This document shows positions 9,268-18,072 of a stretch of DNA of 64,000 bases, in pieces. Each line of letters opens with the position of its first letter. Position 1 is the stretch's first letter. Source of the DNA: Saprospirales bacterium. Lineage in GTDB: Bacteria; Bacteroidota; Bacteroidia; Chitinophagales; Saprospiraceae. The DNA lies in the NCBI GenBank assembly GCA_016719895.1, contig JADJYG010000007.1, forward strand, positions 124,001-188,000. The letters run 5' to 3'. The notes under the pieces were generated by a model. That model saw only the letters and a list, made by a program, of their open reading frames with translations, was not told where the DNA came from and did no database searches. Made by a program: the position numbers and the translations under genes.

Positions 9268-11415
9268 ATGGCAATGAACCGGTCTCATACCGTCCTTCTT
9301 TTTCTACTCGGCCTGTTTGCTGCGCCGGTATTGTTGGCGCAAAAGCCGGCCGACCTCAAACGGGCCGGTGAAAAACAATTTGCCAACCGCCAATGGGCCC
9401 CGGCCCTGGCTGCCCTGAGCCAGTATCAGCAGGACAAGCCCGGCGACCCCGCCGTGCTCACCAAGCTCGGTATTTGTCAGTATCATTTGCACCAGGCGGA
9501 AAAAGCGCGGCAATACCTGGAGTTCGTACTCCAGCGCGACCCGGCCAACAGCGACCCCGAGCTGCACTATTACCTCGCCCGCACCCTGCACGGGCAGCAG
9601 GAATTCGAACGGGCCATCGGAGCCTATAAAGGTTTTTTACGGGTGGCCCCTGAAAAACATCCCATGCGGGCGAACGCTTTGGACAATATCCGGCGCTGTG
9701 TGAGCGGGCTTGCACTGCCGGCCAATGATGCGGTGGCGCTGGTGGAAAACCTTGGCGACCGGGTGAATACCCCGGGCGACGAGTTCGCCCCGCTGCCTTC
9801 CGTAAACCACCCGGGCCGGATTTATTTTTCTGCCGCCCGGGAAAATACTTCCGGCGGCCTGCGCAATGACCAGGGCTATGAAGACCTTGAGGCTGGCCAT
9901 TGGTGCAGCGATATGTTTTTTACGGAACAATCCAACAGCGGCTGGAACTACGCCTCCCTCCTGGGCGATTTGCAGAATACCCCCCGGTATGAAGTAGCGC
10001 TCGACTTTAGCAGCGACGGCCAGATTTTGTACTTCTTTCGAGGGTTTACCCTGTATAGCGGCGAAATATTTTCAGACACAGCGGGGCGAAAAGACGAATA
10101 TGCCGTGATGCCGCCGGTTTTTAGCAGTCCGATGGTTCCGGAGGATGGCGATACCGCTCCGTTTTTCGCCAACGATACCCTCCTGATTTTCGCCAGCCGC
10201 CGGGAAGGCAGTATGGGCGGGCTTGACCTGTACTATTCAACCCGCTGCGACAGCGCCTGGGCGCCGCCGCTCCACCTGGGGCCGGTGATCAACTCTCCTT
10301 ACGACGAAACCACGCCGTTTCTGGCCCGCGATGGCCGCACCCTGTATTTCAGCAGCAACCGGCCGGCCAGCATGGGCGGGTTCGATGTGTTCCGCTCGGT
10401 GTTTGACGTATCCACCCAAACCTGGTCAAGTCCCGGGAACCTGGCCAAACCGGTCAATTCACCGGGCGACGACGCTTTTTTCCGCTTGTCGGTAGATGGC
10501 CTGACCGCTTTTTTTTCGTCTGACCGGCTTGAAAGTTACGGTGGCCGCGATCTTTATGTGGCCTATTTCAAACAAGCCCCTCCTGAACAATTAGCCGACC
10601 GGCTGCTTTTTACCGATGTTGCGAAAAAGGCAAAATCCGCCGGCAATGGCCAGGAAACTAGCCGCAGCGTGGAAAAAGTGACCCTGCCTGTGTTGTACTA
10701 CAATGCCGATAGCGATGTGCTCAATGAGGAGAGCCGGAAGGCGTTGGATGAAATTGCCCGTTTGGCGCGGGAGTATCCGGAAACCCAAGTCTTGGTAATG
10801 GTACACACCGATGAAACCGGCCCGGCCAAATTCGATTTGTATTACGGCATCAAACGCGCGGAAATTATCGGCAAAGCGCTGACCGATCGCAGTGTTCCAA
10901 GCTGGCGTATTTCGCTTAAAAGCTTCGGGTCGGCATACCCCGTGGCCCGTAATGTGCAAAATACCTTGCCCAGCCCGCTTGGGCGGCGCCTGAACCGGCG
11001 CATCGAAATTACCCTGGTTTCCACCGGCGGGGCGTTGCCGCTCGAACTGACTTTGCAGAGACAAAGCGTACCGGACGACATGGCCATCCAGGATGGCGCC
11101 GGCGTGGGCTCCCGCTTTGAAGGACTTTCGTTTAAAGTGGAGGCGGTCAGCGCCCGGCAAATTCTGGCCAATGATGTGTTGGCCATGTTCAACGATGTAA
11201 TGATCGAAAGCCAACCCGGTTCGGGTTCGTATTTGTACTCGGCAGGGTGGTTCCGGAAGTTCAACGACGCAGCCGCTTTGCGCCGCGAACTCCAGCAGCA
11301 GGGTTTTAACGACGCATCCGTATCCGCCTATATCAACGGAATCCGGGTTTCGCGGGCAGAAGCAGTAGGCTTGCTGAAAAAGTATCCCGATCTTGTATTT
11401 TTTATAAAAAACTGA
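9268..11415 (+). CDS. TPR - PD40 propeller - OmpA outer-membrane-associated protein
   Basis: 715 residues. A signal peptide (~1-25, ending in LLAQ) is followed by TPR repeats (~30-145), PD40/WD40-like blades (~170-440, repeated IYFSA/LYFSSNRPASMGGFDVF motifs) and an OmpA peptidoglycan-binding domain (~475-590, with the RRLNRRIEI ending). A C-terminal ~75 residues resemble a SPOR-like fold (YSAGWFRKFNDAAALRRELQQQGF). Such proteins link envelope and peptidoglycan in Bacteroidota, some near T9SS components. The methyltransferase gene starts 5 bases after its stop. Confidence 0.87.
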   Translation: MAMNRSHTVLLFLLGLFAAPVLLAQKPADLKRAGEKQFANRQWAPALAALSQYQQDKPGDPAVLTKLGICQYHLHQAEKARQYLEFVLQRDPANSDPELHYYLARTLHGQQEFERAIGAYKGFLRVAPEKHPMRANALDNIRRCVSGLALPANDAVALVENLGDRVNTPGDEFAPLPSVNHPGRIYFSAARENTSGGLRNDQGYEDLEAGHWCSDMFFTEQSNSGWNYASLLGDLQNTPRYEVALDFSSDGQILYFFRGFTLYSGEIFSDTAGRKDEYAVMPPVFSSPMVPEDGDTAPFFANDTLLIFASRREGSMGGLDLYYSTRCDSAWAPPLHLGPVINSPYDETTPFLARDGRTLYFSSNRPASMGGFDVFRSVFDVSTQTWSSPGNLAKPVNSPGDDAFFRLSVDGLTAFFSSDRLESYGGRDLYVAYFKQAPPEQLADRLLFTDVAKKAKSAGNGQETSRSVEKVTLPVLYYNADSDVLNEESRKALDEIARLAREYPETQVLVMVHTDETGPAKFDLYYGIKRAEIIGKALTDRSVPSWRISLKSFGSAYPVARNVQNTLPSPLGRRLNRRIEITLVSTGGALPLELTLQRQSVPDDMAIQDGAGVGSRFEGLSFKVEAVSARQILANDVLAMFNDVMIESQPGSGSYLYSAGWFRKFNDAAALRRELQQQGFNDASVSAYINGIRVSRAEAVGLLKKYPDLVFFIKN

Positions 11416-11419
11416 GGTA

Positions 11420-12031
11420 TTGAGCCAACGCATTGATTTTCTCCGTGAGAGTATCCGCAACCTGAAAACGACGGGTAGCGTCGCCCGAAGTTCGCGTTTT
11501 TTGTGCCGGCGGATTGCCCGCAAAATTGTCCGGGAACAAGCGAAGGTGGTCGTCGAATTGGGCCCGGGCGACGGCGCGATCACCCGGTATATCCTGAACC
11601 GGCTGGAACCCGATGCGCAAGTCCTGGTGTTTGAAATCAACGGCGTTTTTATTGAAAAACTCCGGAACACGTTTCAGGATCCGAGGATTACGCTGATTCA
11701 CGACTCGGCCGAACACCTGGGCGCCCACCTTTCAGCACGCGGCATTCATTCGGTGGACTATATCGTCTCGGGTATTCCGTTTGTCATGTTGCCGGAAGTA
11801 TTGGCGGAAGACATTACCCGCATCTGCCTGGAGTGGCTTCGCCCGGGCGGATTGTTTATCCAGTTTCATTACTCGCCGCTGCTGGTGCAGTTTTACCGCC
11901 GGGTTTTTGGAAATGTGACCGTTGACTTCATCCCGCTTAATATTCCCCCGGCCTTTATCGTTTCCTGTGAAAAACAACAAAATGCGCTATCCGATTTTGC
12001 ATCCATCTGCTCCGGCATTCAACCCGGTTAG
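11420..12031 (+). CDS. SAM-dependent methyltransferase, rRNA-adenine/phospholipid methyltransferase-like
   Basis: 203 residues from a TTG at 11420. Motif I VVELGPGDGAITRYIL (~38-53) and the acidic motif II VLVFEIN are those of the KsgA/PmtA-like class I family. Length and the PmtA-like SGIPFVMLP motif (~115) favour a phospholipid N-methyltransferase-like enzyme over rRNA dimethylase, but the substrate is not proven. It overlaps the GldH-like gene by 50 bases, implying translational coupling. Confidence 0.72.
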   Translation: MSQRIDFLRESIRNLKTTGSVARSSRFLCRRIARKIVREQAKVVVELGPGDGAITRYILNRLEPDAQVLVFEINGVFIEKLRNTFQDPRITLIHDSAEHLGAHLSARGIHSVDYIVSGIPFVMLPEVLAEDITRICLEWLRPGGLFIQFHYSPLLVQFYRRVFGNVTVDFIPLNIPPAFIVSCEKQQNALSDFASICSGIQPG

Positions 12032-12509
12032 GTTGTGGGCCATTGCAAGTTTCCTGCTGGCAGCTTGTATAGGGCTGATGCCGGCTTGCGGCTCCGGCTT
12101 TTATTTTGAGCAGAAAAAAGAAATTGCCGGCGGGCAATGGGCGTATGCCGATACGCTGGATTTCCGGTTTGCCATAACCGACACCCTGGAAACCTACCGT
12201 CTGTACCTCGATTTTGAATATGCCGATACCTTCGCTACGCAAAATCTGTATGTGAAGCTATATACGCTGTTTCCAAACGGCAAGCGCCTGAGCAAACAGA
12301 AAGCATTCGATTTATTCGATGCGCAGGGGCAATCTTTGGGGAAATGCTCGGGCAACCGCTGCCGGCTGCACGCTGTTTTGCAGGAAAGCGCCTATTTCAA
12401 CCAACCTGGCGAATATTGTATTACGCTGGAGCAATTTACCCGCGACAATCCCTTGCCGGGCGTTTTTTCCGCCGGCTTGTCGATCGAACCGACCGGCAAA
12501 CGCCGATAA
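11982..12509 (+). CDS. gldH: GldH-like gliding motility lipoprotein
   Basis: 175 residues from the ATG at 11982, inside the end of the methyltransferase gene. The N-terminus has a hydrophobic stretch with a lipobox (LLAAC), a second Cys follows in PACGSG, and the mature part reads like GldH: W..ADTLDFRFAITDTLETYRLYLDFEY, NLYVKLYTLFPNGK, GEYCITLEQFTRDNPLPGV. In gliding Bacteroidota GldH is an outer-membrane lipoprotein required for SprB-type motility and T9SS function. The next gene (nadK) is convergent, 10 bases away. Confidence 0.72.
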   Translation: MRYPILHPSAPAFNPVRLWAIASFLLAACIGLMPACGSGFYFEQKKEIAGGQWAYADTLDFRFAITDTLETYRLYLDFEYADTFATQNLYVKLYTLFPNGKRLSKQKAFDLFDAQGQSLGKCSGNRCRLHAVLQESAYFNQPGEYCITLEQFTRDNPLPGVFSAGLSIEPTGKRR

Positions 12510-12519
12510 ACCGGGGCAT

Positions 12520-13401
12520 TCAATTGCGCAGGTCGGTACCCCAGGTAAGTTTTTCGCGCAGTGTTTCCAGGAACGAAGCGTCTTGCAGCTGGACCAGCCG
12601 GATAAAAAAATCGTTTCGGCGCACGGCCAGCTGGTGGTGTGCTGAAATGAGCTCGAAACGGGAATCGAGCGTACAAATGAAATTTTCTGCCCGGCCTTCA
12701 ATTTCAAACGAAATAATGGATTGATCGGAGAGCACAATCGGCCGGAGGTTCAGGTTGTGCGGGGCTACCGGCGTAATGACAAAATTGCCGGAATTGGGCA
12801 ACACGATGGGACCGCCGCAGCTCAACGAATAGGCGGTGCTGCCGGTGGGTGTGGAGATGATGATGCCGTCAGCCCAATAGGAATTCAGGTAATCGCCGTT
12901 CAAAAAGGTGTGAATGGTGATCATCGAGGAGGTATCGCGTTTGAGCAGCGTACAATCGTTGAGCGCAAAGGGAATTTCACCGAACAGGGCCGGAGAACTT
13001 TCCAGGTAAAGCATCGTGCGTTCGTTTACGGTATAGTGCCCTTGTACGAGTTTTTGGATAGCCTGTTCGATATGATGCTTTTCAATGCTGGCTAAAAAGC
13101 CCAAGCGCCCCAGGTTGATACCCAGCATAGGCACGCCGGCATTGCGCACCAGGGTAACGGCATTCAGCATAGTGCCGTCGCCGCCCAGAACGATAACAAA
13201 ATCGATCCGGTGAACGAAGAAATCGCGGTACCCATCGAAAGCGGCATACGGCCCCGCGAACCGGACCCGGCCTTCCAGATCCCGGAGATAAGGGGCAAAA
13301 ACATAAGTCGTCACGCCTGTTGCATAAAGGGTGTCGAACAAGGCCTGGATAAAGGGGAGGTCCTTGTCTTTGTATTGTTTGCCAAAAACGACGACTTGCA
13401 T
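12520..13401 (-). CDS. nadK: NAD kinase
   Basis: 293 residues, normal for the family. The GGDGTMLNAV catalytic motif is near residue 74, INLGRLGFLA near 95, and the NAD-binding TPTGSTAYSLSCGGPIV near 175. It phosphorylates NAD to NADP with ATP in the cytoplasm. It is divergent from the membrane protein at 13570, with 168 bases between. Confidence 0.96.
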   Translation of the reverse strand: MQVVVFGKQYKDKDLPFIQALFDTLYATGVTTYVFAPYLRDLEGRVRFAGPYAAFDGYRDFFVHRIDFVIVLGGDGTMLNAVTLVRNAGVPMLGINLGRLGFLASIEKHHIEQAIQKLVQGHYTVNERTMLYLESSPALFGEIPFALNDCTLLKRDTSSMITIHTFLNGDYLNSYWADGIIISTPTGSTAYSLSCGGPIVLPNSGNFVITPVAPHNLNLRPIVLSDQSIISFEIEGRAENFICTLDSRFELISAHHQLAVRRNDFFIRLVQLQDASFLETLREKLTWGTDLRN

Positions 13402-13569
13402 GGGCCAAGGTGGTTAAGGGGTGGAGTGATGCACAAGATAATGCGAAACCGGGTAAAGGTAGATGTGTGAAGCCAAACCAGGAAGTTCAATTTCCAGAAA
13501 CGCCTGGCCCACGCGCCGGCGAATTTGCATACCTTACGGGTCGAATTACCAACACAAAATAAAATCGTC

Positions 13570-14346
13570 ATGAACTGGCACCAGAGGCTATTCCTGTTTT
13601 TGGACGTATCCAGCGCGCACGGCAAGTATACGGAGCTCAAGCCACACAGTATCCTGGAGACGATCCGGCGGCTCGAACAGCGCATTGCCGAGCGGTTTCC
13701 GGAGTCTGGGTTGTTGCAGGTGTGTAAGGAGTTTTTCAACCTGGCCGAACAATCCGAACAGCTGGCGCGCCAACTCGGACCGCCGATCTGGCCGGTCCGC
13801 CTGGCGACCATTGCGGCGGCCGGTTTGTTGCTCTTCGTGGCCATAGGAGCCATATTGGTTATTGCCCGCAGTTTTTCGTTAAATACGGATAATATCGCCG
13901 AATTGCTGCAAGCAACAGAAGCGGGTATCAATGAACTTATTTTTCTCGGCCTGGCGCTTTTTTTTCTTATTGGCCTGGAGGCCCGGATCAAGCGCCACGT
14001 TGCTTTGAAAGCCCTGCACCGGTTGCGGTCTATAGCCCACGTGGTGGATATGCACCAGCTGACCAAAGATCCGGCGCACCTGTTGTCGGGGGTCAAGAGT
14101 ACCGCATCCTCGCCACAGCGGACGCTTTCCCGGCATGAATTGATGCGTTATCTCGATTATTGCGCCGAGATGTTAGCGCTCAATAGCAAAATAGCCGCTT
14201 TATTTGCGCAGAACATGGATGACCACGTGGTGCTCGCCGCCGTAAACGACATGGAATCCCTCACCCAGGGGCTTTCCGGGAAAATCTGGCAAAAGATCAT
14301 GATGCTCGATATAGCGGTGACGCAAAGTCAGCTACCCGGCACTTAG
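13570..14346 (+). CDS. Uncharacterised two-helix membrane protein
   Basis: 258 residues from the ATG at 13570. I do not recognise a family. Two hydrophobic segments (~76-100 and ~122-138) form a hairpin, flanked by a ~70-residue N-terminal helical region and a ~115-residue C-terminal helical domain (LSRHELMRYLDYCAEMLALNSKIAALFAQ). The predicted topology places both ends in the cytoplasm. It is a lone gene between nadK and the M23 peptidase. Confidence 0.6.
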   Translation: MNWHQRLFLFLDVSSAHGKYTELKPHSILETIRRLEQRIAERFPESGLLQVCKEFFNLAEQSEQLARQLGPPIWPVRLATIAAAGLLLFVAIGAILVIARSFSLNTDNIAELLQATEAGINELIFLGLALFFLIGLEARIKRHVALKALHRLRSIAHVVDMHQLTKDPAHLLSGVKSTASSPQRTLSRHELMRYLDYCAEMLALNSKIAALFAQNMDDHVVLAAVNDMESLTQGLSGKIWQKIMMLDIAVTQSQLPGT

Positions 14347-14538
14347 ATGTTAAATACCGCCCCGGAGCCATTATCCTTCCGCCAAATGTCGTTTCTTCGC
14401 AACCGGTTCTGACCAAAACAAACCATATTTTCTGTTGGCAGCAACCGACATAAATACCGTAATCTTTGCAGGATTGCTTCATAAATTACAAAAAAGGTGG
14501 TATTTTTTATCAAAAAAAACCGGCCATATTGTAATTTT

Positions 14539-14556
14539 TGACAAAATGTTTTGTCA
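14539..14556. promoter_or_regulatory. Palindrome overlapping the -33 element (possible operator)
   Basis: TGACAAAA-TG-TTTTGTCA: two perfect 8-base arms with a 2-base spacer, covering the TTTG of the adjoining promoter. A repressor bound here would block sigma contact; the regulator is unknown. Confidence 0.45.
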
Positions 14557-14580
14557 GTACTCAACACTTTAGTACTTTTG
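14550..14580 (+). promoter_or_regulatory. Promoter TTTG-N19-TACTTTTG
   Basis: TTTG at 14550-14553 and TACTTTTG at 14573-14580, separated by 19 bases, is an essentially ideal Bacteroidota housekeeping promoter. Transcription should begin near 14586, giving a leader of about 185 bases for the M23 peptidase. Confidence 0.65.
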
Positions 14581-14582
14581 CC

Positions 14583-14610
14583 TGTCACCCGGCTAATGTG
14601 CCGGGTGGCA
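14583..14610 (+). other. 5'-terminal hairpin of the M23 peptidase leader
   Basis: CACCCGGC and GCCGGGTG pair around a short loop, extended by flanking TG/CA bases. The position at the predicted transcript start, without a following T tract, suggests mRNA stabilisation rather than termination. Confidence 0.4.
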
Positions 14611-14769
14611 TAACAAGCCAGATACATCGCCTGCGAACGATTCCCTTTAACGTCAAAACCCACATAACACAACCCTCTTTCATTTAATCCGAGATCGATC
14701 GCAAAAATTGATTCAAAAACCCATTCCACACTTGGAATCGATTTGATGGTCCTGGTAAACACCTAATGT

Positions 14770-15753
14770 ATGGGCAGGAAAGAAAAGTTTGTTTACAACA
14801 TTCACACCCTCACGTACGAGAAAGTCGTAGTTCCCTTCAAAACCAAAATTCTGCAAGCTTTCGGATTTTTTTCCGTCGTTTTAGTCACCTCTTTTGCCTT
14901 GCTGGCCATCCTCTACACCTATTTTCCCTCTCCCCGCGAAAAGGAGCTGATTCGAGAAATCGACCAGATGGAGTACAAGTACAGCCAATTGGATGCCCAA
15001 TTGAGCACCATGGCCAAAGTACTTCAAAATATTCAGGACCGCGATGCCAACGTACACCGCGCGGTTTTTGGCATGGACCCCGTCGATGAAGACATATGGA
15101 GCGGCGGTATCGGCGGCCACGAAGCCCACCCGGAACTGGCTGCGTTCAAATACGGGGGCCCGGCTATCCGCCAAACGGTGAATAAAATAGACGTGCTGAG
15201 CCGCCAGCTGGCCCTCCAAAGCAGGTCGCTCGATACCATCCAGCAGCTGGCAAACAATCAGCAAAAAATGCTGGCTTGTATTCCCAGCGTCAAGCCGGTG
15301 CGCGAAGACAAGTTGCAAAAAAGCATGAACATCCTCTCCGGCTTCGGATACCGCATTCACCCGGTGTATAAGATCAAGAAATTCCACGAAGGCGTCGATT
15401 TTCCCGCCCGGGTAGGAACGGCTATCCAAAGCAGCGGCGACGGCGTGGTAGTGGAAGCCGGATGGCACCACGGCTACGGCAACTGCGTCCGGATCAGTCA
15501 TGGCTACGGTTACGAAACCTGGTACGCACACATGAATAGAATGACGGTCCGCAAGGGCGAGCGCGTGAAAAAAGGCCAGAAAATCGGCGAAGTCGGCGAT
15601 ACCGGGCTATCCACAGCCCCCCACCTGCACTACGAAGTGCATTTCAAAGGCAACCCCATCAACCCGATCAACTTTTGCATGGACAACCTGACGCCACAGG
15701 AATACCAGCAAATGGTCAGCAATGCAAACAAAGCCAATCAATCGCTCGACTGA
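14770..15753 (+). CDS. Membrane-anchored M23 family peptidoglycan endopeptidase
   Basis: 327 residues. A cytoplasmic N-terminus is followed by one helix (~30-52), a coiled-coil stalk (~55-100) and a C-terminal LytM/M23 domain (~190-300). The zinc ligands are visible in FHEGVDF (His/Asp) and APHLHYEVH. All catalytic residues appear present, so it is likely an active DD-endopeptidase in the periplasm rather than an EnvC-like activator. It has its own promoter and terminator. Confidence 0.9.
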   Translation: MGRKEKFVYNIHTLTYEKVVVPFKTKILQAFGFFSVVLVTSFALLAILYTYFPSPREKELIREIDQMEYKYSQLDAQLSTMAKVLQNIQDRDANVHRAVFGMDPVDEDIWSGGIGGHEAHPELAAFKYGGPAIRQTVNKIDVLSRQLALQSRSLDTIQQLANNQQKMLACIPSVKPVREDKLQKSMNILSGFGYRIHPVYKIKKFHEGVDFPARVGTAIQSSGDGVVVEAGWHHGYGNCVRISHGYGYETWYAHMNRMTVRKGERVKKGQKIGEVGDTGLSTAPHLHYEVHFKGNPINPINFCMDNLTPQEYQQMVSNANKANQSLD

Positions 15754-15782
15754 TATTCAAAGGAAACAATAAACAGCAGAAA

Positions 15783-15815
15783 AAAGGGAGTCCGGTAATA
15801 TGCCGGGCTCCCTTT
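15783..15815 (+). terminator. Intrinsic terminator after the M23 peptidase
   Basis: AAAGGGAGTCCGG pairs with CCGGGCTCCCTTT (one G-T wobble) around a 7-base loop, 30 bases after the stop. It may act bidirectionally for the convergent C1 peptidase. Confidence 0.7.
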
Positions 15816-15848
15816 GTATATGTGCCCATGCCGGGCTTCGAAACCGGC

Positions 15849-17000
15849 TTAAAGCCCCAACTTTTTGCGCAAAGCTGCCGGAATAGCGTCTTTATGCACC
15901 AGCATCGACATGGTTTTACAACGGAAATAAGGTTGGGAAACGTAAATATAACCGCCCATCTGTTCGTGCACAGTACCCCATGAATTTTTTACGATATAAT
16001 ACCGGGTACCGTTTTGATCAGTCACCACGCCGGTGATGTGCATACCGTGATCATCCGTCGTCGTCAGTTCATCAAAACCTTGCTGGCGCTCGTCCTGACC
16101 GACTACTTTTTCCTTAACGGGCGCCTTGGCCCAGGCATTGCGCTCCTCGGCACTCATGTCGGCCCAGGATTTTTCGGGCCAAACGGCCAGACCTTCTTTA
16201 GCGGAAAACGTTTTTTCGCTGATATCGGTGGCCCATACAATCGAAAAGCCGCGGTCTACGGCATTATCCGCGATTTGCACCAACTCGTCGATCGGGACAT
16301 TGTAAAAAATGCCGTTGGACCAGTTGTCCGATACTTCCAGGATAAACGGTTTGTAAAAAGGATGGTGGGCATAAGAGGTGAGGGGAACGTAGTCATCCAG
16401 GTTGATCCCCAGACTTTGGAAATACGTTTGCGGGGTGAATTCTTTTTCACCCACCGAAAATTTGGCCGGCGGGGCGCCCATGTATCCATCCAAAGCGCCG
16501 GTATAGGCTTTGAACCATTGGTCGCTGAGCTTGCCATCCGGCATTTTTATAACGGCTTCTGTAATGGCTTTGAGCACGGCTTCCATCTCGCCATGTACGG
16601 GTTTGTCCTGGCCGGACGGAAACCCGCTGTAGACGGATTCAGGTACAATACCGTGTTTTCGAACGAGCTGAAGCACATCGTGGGTTTCGGCGCCTTGGCC
16701 GAACGCAGCAGCGCCCTGGCGACGGACATAATTGCGGGCGCGCTCCAGATAACCGGCGCGTACCACGTACATTTCGCTCAGGTCGGCCGGCTGTTTGCCC
16801 ATCCGGAGCAATTCGCTTTCGAAAAAGGAGTTGGCAGAATATACCCAGCAGGTGCCGGATTTGTTCTGGTTTTCCACGGGGGTGGCGCCGGATTTTTTAA
16901 CCACGGTGAATTTGTACTCATTCAGCGCCAACGGCAGGTCCTGGGCGGTTAGGGTAGAAAAAACCAGAGCAAGCAGGGTAAGCAGATAAAGTTGTTTCAT
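15849..17000 (-). CDS. Secreted C1 family (bleomycin-hydrolase/PepC-like) cysteine peptidase
   Basis: 383 residues with a signal peptide (~1-19, ending TAQD). The catalytic Cys is in NKSGTCWVYS (~residue 47), the His in DHGMHITGVV and the Asn in IVKNSWG. Aminopeptidase C/bleomycin hydrolase-like enzymes are usually cytoplasmic in Firmicutes, but Bacteroidota often export them. Substrate unknown. Confidence 0.9.
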   Translation of the reverse strand: MKQLYLLTLLALVFSTLTAQDLPLALNEYKFTVVKKSGATPVENQNKSGTCWVYSANSFFESELLRMGKQPADLSEMYVVRAGYLERARNYVRRQGAAAFGQGAETHDVLQLVRKHGIVPESVYSGFPSGQDKPVHGEMEAVLKAITEAVIKMPDGKLSDQWFKAYTGALDGYMGAPPAKFSVGEKEFTPQTYFQSLGINLDDYVPLTSYAHHPFYKPFILEVSDNWSNGIFYNVPIDELVQIADNAVDRGFSIVWATDISEKTFSAKEGLAVWPEKSWADMSAEERNAWAKAPVKEKVVGQDERQQGFDELTTTDDHGMHITGVVTDQNGTRYYIVKNSWGTVHEQMGGYIYVSQPYFRCKTMSMLVHKDAIPAALRKKLGL

Positions 17001-17264
17001 GTGCGATTCTTTTTTCCGGCTAAAGTAGAAATCCTACCTAAAGCGTTTTGGCTTAACCGACGAAAGGGTTTTTGAACGGATTGAAGCCCGGTTCTTTGCG
17101 GCGCAACTGCCGTATTAAAGGATACTGCTGTTTTGCCCGGGGAATTGGCGGCGGGACACTGTTGGGGTTTCGGACCTTGAGTTTCACTAAAAATGCTCCA
17201 AACGGGCGCAAGGTAACCGGCCTTGTTTCCTTGCGCCGTTCAGACTTTTTTTGTTTGACCTTTG

Positions 17265-17477
17265 TCAGGATTGTGGTTTGGCCGGACAGGTACTGATTCC
17301 GAAAGGCAGGTAAAGTGGGCAAAAACTCAGGAAACTGGTAGCCAGAAATACTGCGGCCAAAATTACCAGTACCAGGCCGGCAGTGCCGGAAACGGTGCCC
17401 GTAGCATAAAGCGCCGCGAAAACAGCAGCGAGGACCACGCGAATGATGCGGTCGGTGTTACCCATGTTCTTTTTCAT
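17265..17477 (-). CDS. DUF2892 (YgaP-like transmembrane) small membrane protein
   Basis: 70 residues from the ATG at 17477. MGNTDRIIRVVLAAVFAAL... and SFCPLYLPFGISTC are DUF2892 signatures: two helices ending in a Cys-x-x-Tyr motif. The domain forms the membrane part of rhodanese YgaP elsewhere; here it stands alone. It follows a 30-codon membrane ORF by 10 bases behind a Crp/Fnr-type site. Confidence 0.85.
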   Translation of the reverse strand: MKKNMGNTDRIIRVVLAAVFAALYATGTVSGTAGLVLVILAAVFLATSFLSFCPLYLPFGISTCPAKPQS

Positions 17478-17487
17478 AAACAACGGT

Positions 17488-17580
17488 TTAGAATAATGAT
17501 TGTATAGCCCAAACTATCCCCCTGATCAGGGCCAGGCAAAACAGGCAGACCAGAATGAGTTTGACGGCTTTGTTTTTCAT
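17488..17580 (-). CDS. 30-residue predicted single-helix membrane peptide
   Basis: An ATG at 17580 opens a 30-codon frame ending TAA at 17488-17490. The product is basic at the start (MKNKAVK) followed by one hydrophobic helix (LILVCLFCLALI) and a short tail. The start codon lies only 4 bases after a TACCTTTG -7 element, so the mRNA is probably leaderless. It is 10 bases upstream of the DUF2892 gene, so the two are likely cotranscribed. No family recognised; coding status is inferred from position and composition. Confidence 0.5.
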   Translation of the reverse strand: MKNKAVKLILVCLFCLALIRGIVWAIQSLF

Positions 17581-17584
17581 GAAA

Positions 17585-17630
17585 CAAAGGTATAGCGGCA
17601 GGGAGGTGGGAGTTGTGACCTGGGTCACAA
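17585..17630 (-). promoter_or_regulatory. Crp/Fnr-type activator site plus -7 element
   Basis: 17613-17630 is TTGTGACC-TG-GGTCACAA, a perfect inverted repeat matching TGTGA-N6-TCACA. On the minus strand TACCTTTG occupies 17592-17585. With a transcript start near 17580 the palindrome is centred about 41 bases upstream, the class II activator position. The regulator should be a Crp/Fnr-superfamily protein. Confidence 0.65.
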
Positions 17631-17643
17631 AAGGACATATTTT

Positions 17644-18069
17644 TTACGGCGCATTACCCGCACGCTCGGAATGGGTCCTTTGGGCAAACGCAATAACATG
17701 TCCGTCCGGGTCGGCGAAGTAACAGACTTTATGGCCCCAATCCCTGTCTTGCAAATCGCTGACCAACAAAGCATTTGCTGCCAATGCCCTGGAATAATAC
17801 CCGGAGACATCTTCGGTTGCGAGGTACAATTCGCAACGGGGGATGCCATTGGCGGAAGCCGGGCGCGGCATTTTTTCCGACAATATTTTGGCAATACCCT
17901 CTTCGGGCATTAAGCCGAGTTTGCAATTGGGAAACAGATCGAACTCCGTCATTCCGGGAACATCCAGGCTCGGGTTTATTTGAAAAATTGCCTGGTAAAA
18001 GGCTTTGCTCCGGACCTGATCGGCGACGTAGAGAATAATTTCGATATAAGCGGCTGCAAGCATATTCAT
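17644..18069 (-). CDS. VOC (glyoxalase/bleomycin-resistance-like) superfamily protein
   Basis: 141 residues, one VOC module pair. The start AYIEIILYVADQVRSKAFYQAIFQ and the end KVCYFADPDGHVIAFAQRT are typical, with Glu/His-type metal positions. Substrate unknown. It begins 3 bases after the gyrB stop, so it is probably cotranscribed with gyrB. Confidence 0.82.
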   Translation of the reverse strand: MNMLAAAYIEIILYVADQVRSKAFYQAIFQINPSLDVPGMTEFDLFPNCKLGLMPEEGIAKILSEKMPRPASANGIPRCELYLATEDVSGYYSRALAANALLVSDLQDRDWGHKVCYFADPDGHVIAFAQRTHSERAGNAP

Positions 18070-18072
18070 GCC

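Larger units (their letters stand above)
14347..14769. other. 423-bp gene-free region containing the M23 peptidase promoter and leader
   Basis: No convincing coding frame or tRNA. It contains a palindrome at 14539-14556, a complete promoter at 14550-14580, a GC-rich hairpin at 14583-14610, and then ~160 bases of unstructured-looking leader up to the start codon at 14770. Nothing identifiable was seen in 14347-14538. Confidence 0.6.

Noticed and set aside
14583..14610. tRNA-like fragment
   Set aside because: Only one stem is present; no T-loop, anticodon arm or CCA end can be folded around it.
17053..17322. 89-codon minus-strand frame between the C1 peptidase and DUF2892
   Set aside because: It overlaps the DUF2892 C-terminus, is Pro/Lys/Arg-rich and matches no family; the 17001-17264 gap otherwise shows nothing clear.
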